Part shown: piece by piece, positions 12,796-22,273 of the stretch
Numbering within the stretch: position 1 is the first letter of the stretch
How the letters are laid out: every line of letters starts with the position of its first letter
Origin: Benincasa hispida
Taxonomy: Eukaryota > Streptophyta > Magnoliopsida > Cucurbitales > Cucurbitaceae
Direction of reading: 5' to 3'
Assembly (NCBI RefSeq): GCF_009727055.1
Contig: NC_052357.1
Coordinates: forward strand, 12,180,249-12,244,248
Length of the DNA: 64,000 bases
Program-made: the position numbers and the translations under genes
Notes under the pieces: model-generated
Seen by the model: only the letters and a program-made list of their open reading frames with translations
What the model was told of the DNA's origin: nothing
Databases searched by the model: none

Positions 12796-13602
12796 AAGAT
12801 TACTTCCTTTGCCTAAAATCTAATGTCTAGAATCCAAGACATTAGATTTTAAGCATTAGATATTGTACTAACAAAATCTAATGTCTTAAAAAACAACAAT
12901 AAACCCTAAAAACCCTAACACTAATATTATTTAAAATGCAAAAGAAAACATTAATATGGTAAATCTAACATAATATAAATAAAAATATTAAACTATAAAA
13001 AAAAATTACTAACATCATTATATCAATATTAGTGAATTCAAACTATTAAAAACTATTATTGAATTAAGATTAACATGGTAGATCTAAAATATCAACCTGG
13101 TAGACTAACATTAACATGGTAGACTAACATAGATATGGTAGATCTAAAATATGATTGAATTCAAACTAATATCAATATATAACTAATAATAAAAAACTAT
13201 TAACATCAATATATAAGGAATTAAAATGACATATCTAGCATAAATAAATATAAACAAGTATAAAAAACAAAAGACTAGTAATAAATAAGTTAAACTCATA
13301 AATTCAAGAGTGGTTTTTCTTTTCAAGGTGACAACGTTGCTTTTTTTTTTTTTTTGTTATTTGTTATCTGGCAACAAAAATTACAAAATAATAAAATAAT
13401 ATTAGAATCTATTACTTATTTTTAATTAAAAAATAGGAATTAATTGAGTGAACGTATACCTTTTTTTGAATCTTTGTTTCTTGAATAACAATAAAAACTA
13501 AAAAAAAAATAATAATAATATGAGAATAGAAACAAAATTTATAATTATTTTTAAAAAACAGAAATTTAGTAGAGTGAATGAACAAACCTGTATAATTTGT
13601 GA
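12796..13602. other. AT-rich 5' region of the MULE, no gene seen
   Basis: Contains short local repeats: CTAATGTCT at 12818-12850 and 12888, and four ATGGTAGATCTAAAAT / GGTAGACTAACAT units between 13070 and 13150. I find no convincing coding sequence. Confidence 0.5.
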
Positions 13603-13708
13603 TTAGAGAAGAGTGAAGTGTGGAAGAAAGGACTCACATGAAAGACAAGAAGAGTGTAAGGCAGAGAGCAAGAAGGAGAGAGTAAGAGAGCAAAAACCAT
13701 AGGTTGAG

Positions 13709-13908
13709 GGTTCAAAACTCGACCTACAAGTAGGCAAGTGGAGGAGTGGCAGCTTTAAAGTCTCTGTGGCTGTGATGAGACGATTCGACATAAGGAAGTG
13801 ATGATTCAGATTGGGGAAGTGACGATTCGGATTGGGGAAGTGATAAGATGACATAGAGCAGGATGTCAAGGGTTGAAGATTTGATCTACATAGATCGAGT
13901 TTTGAACC
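13709..13908. repeat. 14-bp perfect inverted repeat near the right MULE end
   Basis: GGTTCAAAACTCGA at 13709-13722 is the exact reverse complement of TCGAGTTTTGAACC at 13895-13908. The loop includes tandem ATTCGGATTGGGGAAGTGA-like units around 13800-13845, which give a false low-complexity frame on the minus strand. Confidence 0.7.
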
Positions 13909-14104
13909 TTTGACTTGCTTTTTAATTTTTTGTAGGTTGAAATTTCAACCCTTGACTTACTTTAGGTTGAGATTTCAACCATCAACTTCAATTTTATTTT
14001 TTTCCACGTCTCGAAATTCTAAAACTACACAAATATCTAAATAGTTTTAAAAGTACCTTATTTAACTAATTATTTTTTCAAACTGCAATATTTAAATAAA
14101 ATGT
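13900..14104. repeat. Right terminal inverted repeat of the MULE
   Basis: Inverted, diverged counterpart of 6888-7090. Its inner part carries the self-complementary GGTTGAAATTTCAACC and a second, imperfect copy, GGTTGAGATTTCAACC. Confidence 0.65.
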
Positions 14105-14238
14105 CCTCTAAATCATGTTAATTAAAATTTCCTAGTTACAAAATCATGTTGTCCATTATGAAATATCGTATTTTCTTCGATATTTTCACATTTCCACAAA
14201 TTCAATATCAACTTGAGAGGTAATCATTTTGGTCCCAT

Positions 14239-14480
14239 TTGATAATCATTTTGTTTTTGAAAATTGAGTCTATAGACATTACTTCTACCTCCAAATTTCT
14301 TCGTTTATTATCTATTTTTCACCAATAAATTAAAAAATCAAGCCAAGTTTTGAGAACTAAAAAAAATATCTTTCAAAAAGTTGTTTTTATTTTTAAAAAT
14401 TGGCTAAGAATTCAACCATAGTAAGAAATGTGGCTGAAATAGGCTTAATTTAAAAAAAAAAAATCAAATGGCTACTAAAC
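14239..14480. mobile_element. MITE copy 1 of a cluster of three
   Basis: Non-coding element beginning TTGATAATCATTTTG and ending near ATGGCTACTAAAC, with inverted ends. Its interior is shared with the copies at 14474-14738 and 14731-15024 and with 60064-60358: GTCTATAGACATTACTTCTA, GGCTAAGAATTCAACC and AAATAGGCTTAATTT. Confidence 0.65.
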
Positions 14481-14738
14481 GTGGCTTTTGTTTTTGGTGT
14501 TTGGTTTTTGAAAATTAAGCCTATTTCCTCCTTATTTCTTACAATGATTTGCATATTTATCAAGTACAATAGATGAATTCTTAGCCATTTTTTTAAAAAA
14601 ATAAGCTATCTTTTTAATTTTTCAAATTTTGGCTTAGTTTTTTAAACTTTCAGTAAAAAATAGATAGCTAAGGAAAAAAATTGGAGGTGAAATTAATGTC
14701 TATATGCTTAATTTTCAAAAAGTAAATGGTTACCAAAT
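14474..14738. mobile_element. MITE copy 2, opposite orientation, abutting copy 1
   Basis: Carries the same family in reverse: AAATTAAGCCTATTTCCTCC, ACAATGATTTGCATATTTAT and GAATTCTTAGCCA, ending in AATGGTTACCAAAT. Its first bases, ACTAAAC, are also the last bases of copy 1. Confidence 0.65.
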
Positions 14739-15024
14739 ATGGCTTTATTTTTTGGTTTTTAGTTTTTTAAAATTAAGTCTATAAATACCTCTTCTACCTC
14801 TACATTTCTTGTTTTGATATCTACTTTTTATCAATGTTTTAAAAACCAAGTCAATTTTTGAAAACTAGAATAGATAGCTTTTAAAAACTTGTTTTTATTT
14901 TTGAAATTTGACTAAGAATTCAACTCTTCTATTAAGATTGATACAAACTATGGTAAAGAAATGAGGGGTAATAAACTTAATTTTCAAAAACAAAAATAAA
15001 AAATGAAATAGTACTAAATGAAAC
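14731..15024. mobile_element. MITE copy 3, same orientation as copy 1, abutting copy 2
   Basis: Begins at the ACCAAAT shared with copy 2 and repeats the family interior: GTCTATAAATACCTCTTCTA, TTAAAAACTTGTTTTTATTT and ACTAAGAATTCAACTCT. It ends near ATAGTACTAAATGAAAC. Confidence 0.6.
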
Positions 15025-17064
15025 ATTAATGTTTTTTTATAACTTTTTCATAAATATCCATTAATATTGACATTTTTATAAAATTGAGATCTTGACATTT
15101 CTATCAACCTATCAATATTTTAATTAAACACACACTAGAAATATGTTACATCAACTCATAATTTCTAAACTATGATCCAAATATCCTTAAAGTATGTTTT
15201 GGAATGATTATTTATGTAAGTCTAAATTTATTATCGAACCGAAATTAGTGAAATTGTAATGTTATTTTTTTAAAAAAAATATCAACCGGAACGTAACTTA
15301 GTGGATAGGACATTTCATCTATTACTTTTTTAATGAGTTGAAAGGTTCAACCTTTTTTTAATGAATTGAAAAGTTCGACCTTCATGTTCGTTAGATCTCA
15401 AAATTAAAAAAAAAAAAAACCTAATTTTTCATTATTATCCTTTAGTATATTTTCATATAAATATATATAAACTTTTAGAATAAATAAATTTGTTCTTTTT
15501 CTTTGTATAAAAATCACAACTTATGAATAGAGATTTTCATCTGACGATGACGCTTAAAAAGTATTTTTGAGAATAATGTTCTTCACATATTCAAAGTTCA
15601 TTTGGTTAATATATAAAAGAAAAAAAAAAAAAGGATAATGACAAACTTAATTCTAGAACATCCTTTAATACTTTACTATAAAGTAGACATATGAGAGACA
15701 CTCAAAATACCCTTTTTCGAGAAAATAGATGACAAATCATCAACATAAAGGAATAAGTATATTTTTTTGGTGAAATCGATCAATTAATTATGAGATTATA
15801 TCTCAATATTGTACCTACAATTATGTAATATTCCAAAATATATTTTTTTAATTTACTTTTGTGTCAAGAATTTTAAAAATAGATGCATTTGGGCCATGAA
15901 TTTTTAAAAGGTAACTTTTTAGTTTCTAGAATTTTAAGAATGTATAAGGAGGCATTATGGTCGTTGAGTTGGCTATTATAGTCTGGTTATAATAGTCTGT
16001 GTTAAGGGTGCGACTATTTTAAACTAGATAAAAAACAATAAACATTGTGACAAAGAAGGAGAGGGAGGATGAGTAGAAAATAGTAAACACTATAACAAAA
16101 AGGATTTAAAGTAATATTGTTATAGTTAGTTATATGTTATAATAGTTGAAAATACCAATTATAATCATTGGAGCTCCAATAAACATAGAGCGAGCTGTAG
16201 TCGCCCATTTCACCCACTCAAAATTGGTGTAGTGGGTTTGTGGCTCTAAATATAATAGTGTTGTTTGCAACTATTTTTAACAAGTACAATAAATACTATT
16301 TCAAAACCATTTTTGCTAAAGTATTTACTATTTTCCACCGTATTTACTATTTTTCGTTCATTCTCTTTTTTTCTCTTTATTATACTGTTTATTACTTTCT
16401 AGACTAAAAAAGTCCCATCCGAAACACAAATTATTATAATCCACATACTAAAATAAACTAGGACTATTATAACCAACTCTGCACCCAAATTTCCTTTAAA
16501 TTTTTAAAAGGGTAATTGCAATTGGTAGCACTTTTAAGGCTAATATGTTGCAATGCTTTTAAAGAATTACAAATATCGCAAAATCTTATAAATTAGATCC
16601 AAACTCTCAAAGTCCATTTGTGATAGATTATATACTAATAAGTCTAATTACTATATTTATAGTTGCTCATTTCAAAATATAATTTTTAATGATTGTTTAG
16701 GTCCTTAAAGTATTTTTTTTAAATTCTTTTCAACAATTATATGACATCTAAAATTTTAAAAATAAATAGAGAGAAAAAATCAATTTTGAAATAATTTTAC
16801 TAATTAAAATGTCATATAATTATTTAAAATAATAATAAAAAATATTTCAAATACTTTTTAAGCCTATTAAAAACTCTCGATTAAAAAGTGATATTGTAAA
16901 ATTTCAAAAACTAAATGCATCTATTCTTAAAAAAAATTAAAAAGTACAATTTAAAAATTAAAAGACCAAATACATTCTTCCAAAGTCGAAACTGAAAAGA
17001 TAATTTTTTTTGTTATTATTTTTCTCTTTCAATTTTTTTTGTTCTTGTCAATCGTCTTTAACTT
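15025..17064. other. Gene-free AT-rich interval
   Basis: No supported gene. A possible SINE lies at 15290-15385. 16505-16690 resembles 'bases unreadable by any frame' intergenic repeats, with TGATAGATTATATACTAATA as its only notable unit. 16690-16990 is a weak inverted repeat of the TTTAGGTCC type. Confidence 0.5.
15290..15385 (+). mobile_element. Possible tRNA-derived SINE fragment
   Basis: TAACTTAGTGG at 15294-15304 resembles a Pol III A box. GGTTCAACC at 15344-15352 and a repeated AGTTCGACC about 30 bp later resemble a B box, with tRNA-like spacing. The poly(A)-like run at 15403-15419 fits a retroposed tail. Confidence 0.35.
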
Positions 17065-18380
17065 TCAAATGATCCAATATAGTGATAATGGAAAACTACC
17101 AATTTTCAACGGTTGATCTCCCACATGAATTTGTGGGGGAAAAAAGGTCCAATCTCTTGAACCAAATTTTAGGTAAAGAAAAACTAACTCGACTTCAATT
17201 AACAAGTGGTATGTTAGGATATATTCCAACAACTCTTTTAAGATATTGATAATTGATAATGAGATCCAACTCGAGTCGTGATGCATGAAAAAAGAAATTG
17301 AGTCCGATCAATCTTATACTACCCAAAAATTTATCGTTATACGCTAAACACATTGATAATACTAATGTATAAATATATCAACGATAACCTCACCTCTTAA
17401 ATGTGTATTACTCTATACTTCTCTAAAACAAAAACCTAATTTTTACCATTTTAATACTTGGTCAATTCTTTCCTTTTCTTCTAACAACATTTATCATTGT
17501 CACATCAATTAAAAAAAAGTTTTGTTAAATTCTTTTCCTTTCAATAATAATTATAAACGAAAAGAGGTATCTATATGAACATAACTCAACCGTACTTACA
17601 ACAAAACTTCTATCTCTTAAGTTTGTTTGAAAGTTTAAATTCCCAAAAGAAAGTTTAATTAGGGTCAACAATAAGATGAAAAAGATGGTAATTTTTAGCT
17701 TCATGTGACCATGTGGGATTTCTTTTATATATATATATTGGAAAGGTGGAGTGATCAAGATTTGTCTTTATTTAGACCAATAGACCAATGAAATGAGAAA
17801 TTTTGAGAGAATAAAATGTGACTTTAATTTATATTATCTGCCAATCAATGTCCACTGTGTATTAATTAAACTACTTAATATATTTTCTAATCTTAACAAC
17901 AATTAGTGGCTTTAAAAGCTGGATTTGGACAGCATTACCCACTTTCCCAATCTTCCAACTGCATTTGGCCATGTTATCAAATCTTTTTCTCATTTGTTTT
18001 TTTATTGCTTTTCATTTGTTTCTCAACTCAATTTCATCAATTTAAATTTTGCTCCTTTTTTTTTCTTTGTAATAAATACAATTCTCTACTTTTAACCTAT
18101 GCCCTTGAATAATTTTTGTTTTCTTCTTTCTTAGACAGATATATCTTTTTTCTACAATATATCTAAATTTAATAAGAGAAAATCAAAATAAATATTATTT
18201 AAAAAAGAAAGGAGGGTACTATTGATTGATAATGGGTTAAATAATTAATGAAACAAGAATAAAGTTGAATTGAACCAAAATTGGTGGATAAAGTTTAATG
18301 AAAAAAGAAGTTAAAAAAATAAATAAATAAAAATAAAGACTGTGACATGGGTTAAAAGTGTGATATATATTTTTTATTTA
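17065..18380. other. Gene-free interval with unclassified short frames
   Basis: Frames of 68-77 codons exist at 17065-17286 (-), 17525-17758 (-) and 17906-18112 (+). None shows a domain I recognise, and composition changes with the repeats rather than with a frame. I do not call them genes. Confidence 0.4.
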
Positions 18381-18387
18381 ATGTGAA

Positions 18388-18462
18388 AGTAGAGAGATTT
18401 GAGCCACATATTTTTTGGTTATAATTAACGCATACATATGTCAATTGAGCTAAGTTCTTCTT
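18388..18462 (-). mobile_element. Probable tRNA-derived SINE fragment
   Basis: On the minus strand, TTAGCTCAATTGA (18453 to 18441) matches a plant SINE A box. GGCTCAAATCTC (18405 to 18394) is a degenerate B box 36 bp on. Confidence 0.4.
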
Positions 18463-19572
18463 GATGTTAAAAGTTATATTTATTTTTTTGAACAAAATTA
18501 AAAGTTATATTTATAGTTTCTATCGTGTGTATTTTCATATCATCTCGAATTAATTTAGTCCATAAAGTTTAGTCTCTCTTATGATTTATATTCTGTTTTA
18601 TAGCAGTTTAGACTCTTTACTTCAAAATGTATAACAATGAAGTCTTTATATTATTAAAATTTAGTGAAATTTCTTATATTACATAGATCAAGAAACTAGT
18701 TATGAATCACAATTATTTATTACCTAAAAAGACCAAATCGTTGCATGATAAAAATGGCACTTACATTTATTGAAAATCTAGAATTTTGTTGAAGATGCAA
18801 TAAAAGTCCCTCCTATACTGGCAAAAAAAGAGTTAGAAAGATCAAGAATACATGAGCGAATGAAACTGTCTTCATTAATATGAGACGAGACTTTTTGGAT
18901 GAATCTAATAACAAAATCACGAGACATTATAACCTAAAGTCAACTATGTATCATACAAATGTAGAGAAACGTGGTTAGCGTTCTAGCATCCTATTAACAC
19001 AAATTTATTTAGTTACAAAATTTTAAAGTAAATAGATCATTATTATATATTAAAATTCAAACACATTAAATCGTTACAAATTAAAGTTGGCTATGTCGCC
19101 TTATCAAAAGTTGAGAAACTAAAGTCATTATTTTAAGTTTATCAACAAATTATGAATATCAACATCTGTTAACCACTTAGCTTTGTAAGAAAAGAATTCA
19201 CAAACAAATATCAATGAAATTAGGGTTAGGGCTAAACTTGGACATTCAAGAGAGAAAGATGGGTTTGTCTGATAGCAAGGGAGGCTGAAGTAGTCAAACA
19301 GCAGTAAATGAGTTTGTCTGGTAAGTCAGATTAGCTAAGATGAATACAAACATGGAAATCCCCAAAATCTCTCTTTTTCTTTCGATCAAAATTCTAAGAT
19401 TCATATCAATCCGAGTATAGTTCAATTTGATTTCATTTTATATTTCTAATCAGATATGTTCAGAATCTATTATTTTCTTTTTAAATTAAAAAAAAAAAAA
19501 TTCAATATCTAATTAACACCACATTCTAATATGATAAATGTCACAAGTTAAGATATCTCTATTTTTTCAAAA

Positions 19573-19612
<40 letters not shown>

Positions 19613-20173
19613 TATTTATTTATTGTGACGTCGGATGTAATTTTCTTTGACATGAAAAAAAAAAAAAAGGAAAAAAGCCACACCCTCACATTTTCCCCTT
19701 CCTATTAACCAACCATCATCCATCATTCCATTGTGACCATAAAGCCACAAAATCCTTTCACCTCATCCATCCGTCATAAACATATTTATAAATTACATAG
19801 AATAAATGGTAACGTAATAAAAATTGACATTTAATTTTGATAGAAATTTTTATTATTACAAATGTTAAAATACATAATTACATATTAAAGTTTATGAATC
19901 AAATTGATATAAAATTAAGGGACTAAATGGTTATTTTTAATAAATTAGTTATAGACTTAAAAAATATTTTCTTAACCAATAAAGAAAGAGATAGGTTTTG
20001 CATGATGAGGGTTTATACTATTTTCTAATCAACATTAGGGTTTTAAGTCTTTTGAAAGCAATAATATTACTTAGAAAAGAATGAAAAAGGTTAATACAAA
20101 TTGCAAATTACAAATATAGCTAGAAAGAGGAATATTACATAAAGCCCAACAAACACAAGTACAACCCTAGCAA
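18463..20173. other. Gene-free AT-rich interval
   Basis: No supported gene. Contains an (AT)n microsatellite at about 19579-19608 and several A- or T-homopolymers. Confidence 0.5.
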
Positions 20174-20497
20174 CTATGAAACACAAGTATAGATACGACT
20201 ACACGATACAGATACGATCAGATACGTTAATTCGTCAATTTCTAAAAAATTAAGATACGGATACGTCTAAGGATGCGTCATTTTTTTTATATATATTTCT
20301 AAAAAATGGGGATACTAATACATTGAAGTTACATTTTCTTTTTCTTTAAAAAAAATCTAGGATATAGATAAATTTAGCATACAAGTTAATAACAATAGCA
20401 CAAAATAGAATACAAACACTGAAATACAATACAAAAAAAGCAAATGTTGAAATACAATAAGGGTTTGGTCCGTTAAAAAAGTATCCGTGCTTCATAG
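20174..20497. mobile_element. Short non-autonomous DNA transposon (hAT-like) with target duplication
   Basis: The left end CTATGAAACACAAGTATAGATAC and the reverse complement of the right end, CTATGAAGCACGGATAC, form terminal inverted repeats. The 8-mer CCTAGCAA flanks the element at 20166-20173 and 20498-20505. Eight-base duplications are typical of hAT elements. The interior is rich in GATACG units (20193-20275) and non-coding. Confidence 0.7.
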
Positions 20498-20499
20498 CC

Positions 20500-20755
20500 T
20501 AGCAACTCAATTACAACATGTAAATAATTTCAGTTTCTACATTACAAGACAAAACCTATTGAAAATCCACCCATTACATAAATCTCAAAAAGTGTTCCTA
20601 TATCGACTACATGTTGTTTTGCTACCAATTTGTTAGAGAAAATGGCCTCATACCATTGAAGATAATTATCCTTTCTTATAAATCCCATGATCCATTCCTT
20701 ATTTAACCGATGTGGGACTTTGATCGCATTCCAACCCAACAATAATTAGCATAGA
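20500..20755 (-). promoter_or_regulatory. snRNA-type promoter signature (USE plus TATA) within a probable repeat
   Basis: On the minus strand GTCCCACATCG (near 20718 to 20708) matches the plant upstream sequence element RTCCCACATCG. A TTTATAAG TATA-like box follows 25 bp later, which is the closer spacing known for Pol III snRNA genes. The sequence downstream contains GGTATGAGGCC but is not a recognisable U6, U3, 7SL or MRP RNA. A 66-codon frame (20542-20742) overlaps it and is probably chance. I think this is a dispersed repeat carrying such a promoter. Confidence 0.45.
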
Positions 20756-22273
20756 GAAGAATCAAGTACCTTATATAGCATGCACTTGAGGGTGGGCAAT
20801 TGTGTCCTTGTTTTGAACTTGATTAGGTCTTAGAAGATTACGTTCCAGAATCTAAGTTTTTGTCAAATCTTGAGTCTAATCGATTTTATCTTCAATTTTG
20901 TTTTCTCTTTATAAGTTTGTCCCTTAGATTCAAAATTAGCTAAATAACACTATCATTAATTCAACTCTACATGATCAACACACAATCTCAAAGTTATTTT
21001 TGTTTAAATTAATATAGAACAAATTCCATTAAACACCAAAATTTTTTAAATTTCCCATGTGTTCATCACCCCAATAACTCTTCTAGAGGAAAGAAGTGGA
21101 GAGTGGGCTAAAAAAACCCACTAAAACTTTTTTTATTTTTTTAATTATTTTTTATTTTTGTAAATCTCTCCACTTTCCTTCCCCTACCTCTTTCCACCAT
21201 TTATTTTTCTTTAAATTTTTAAGTTTTTTTTGTTAAAAAATAAATTTTAACACATGGTCCATAATGCCCCTACTTGACTTCTGTTTTTGGGGACAAACAA
21301 AATGGCGTCGGCAGTTTCTGTTGGACTGTAGCAAACTGGCCAAGGGCATGTTGTAAATAATAATAATAATAAAATAATAATTTAATTTAAATTAAATCAA
21401 AATGTGCCCTTCTTCTCTTGTACACATCATTGGTAGAGATATGGCACAAAATGCCATGGGACAATTGTCCTTAATTAAAAATCAAAGTTTTATTTTAACA
21501 TAAAAAAAAATAATTGATTACATTTTAAACTGAGTTCGTTTAACTATCCATTCACTATGATAATTTTTTTTAGTAAATATTAAAAAAATATACATCCTTT
21601 TGCGGTCAAACATCTCAAACTAAATACATTTACTAACAAACATCTTACACTATATACATCTTTTTACAGTTCATCCAACTATGCAATTAGACTTTGTCAT
21701 GTAATAATTTTTTTAATAAATACTTTTTAGTTTATTTTTTTTCTGTTAGGTAATTAGAAAGAATTGCAAAAAAGATAAATACAACTTAAGATATACTAAA
21801 TATTGTTCTTTTAAAATTGGTTAAAATATAATTTCAATCTATAAACTTTGAGATTTTGATCATATTTTGGTCTCTGAAATGTCTTTATATATTTTGAATA
21901 AGTCATAAATTTAATAACTAATGATAAGCTAAAACTAAATCTAAAATTCACTAAAAATACAAAAACTAAAATTAGATATTTTAAAAGCAAAAAAACTAAA
22001 ATGGAGCAAACTTTGGTAATATTAAAATGATATTTTAACCCTTGAAATCTTCATTTTTTTGTATGGTTGTAAAATAAAACTCATTGTGAAAATTTATGGG
22101 CAGCCAGAATTCTTAAAATATTAATATCTCTTTCCTCTTTTTCTCTCTGCTAAGTGCTTCTAAACACACTTATTCTGAGAAATTAGCTTTAGCTTCAATC
22201 CCATTCTACTACCCAATTTTGCTTTTCAATTCCATAAAGTTCTGTTACTTTTTCCTCTCAAAAATTCAGTGAA
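20756..22273. other. Intergenic region upstream of the neprosin-domain gene
   Basis: AT-rich with no gene. A small GC-richer island at 21295-21355 reads ATGGCGTCGGCAGTTTCTGT and continues, but closes after ten codons. 22120-22273 is CT-rich (TTTCCTCTTTTTCTCTCTGC) and is the likely 5' UTR/core promoter region of the gene at 22274; I could not fix a TATA box. Confidence 0.45.

Larger units (their letters stand above)
6888..14104 (-). mobile_element. Degenerate Mutator-like element (MULE) carrying a transposase relic and a plant mobile domain gene relic
   Basis: Left and right ends are diverged inverted copies of each other. At the left, ACATTTGGATTAATATTG (about 6893-6910) opens an arm that runs to about 7090 and includes GGATTAATATTGTAATTT and TCTATTTAGAGAAATATAG. 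The reverse complement of the right end opens with ACATTTTATTTAAATATTGC and contains ACTATTTAGATATTTGTGTAG. The 9-mer CCTCTAAAT flanks both sides (6879-6887 and 14105-14113), which is the duplication length expected for MULEs. The left flank is part of a small palindrome, so the exact ends are uncertain by a few bases. Inside are two minus-strand gene relics (transposase 9521-11994, PMD gene 7331-9364) and long AT-rich non-coding DNA (12000-13900). Frameshifts and stops show that it is not autonomous. Confidence 0.8.

Noticed and set aside
13603..13869. 88-codon minus frame with HFPN repeats
   Set aside because: The repeats come from tandem GATTGGGGAAGTGA-type DNA inside the MULE end; no domain and no conserved start context.
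17906..18112. 68-codon plus frame with a segment that looked like a possible miRNA precursor (CATTACCCACTTTCCCAATC)
   Set aside because: I could not pair it into a plausible stem and it matches no miRNA that I know.
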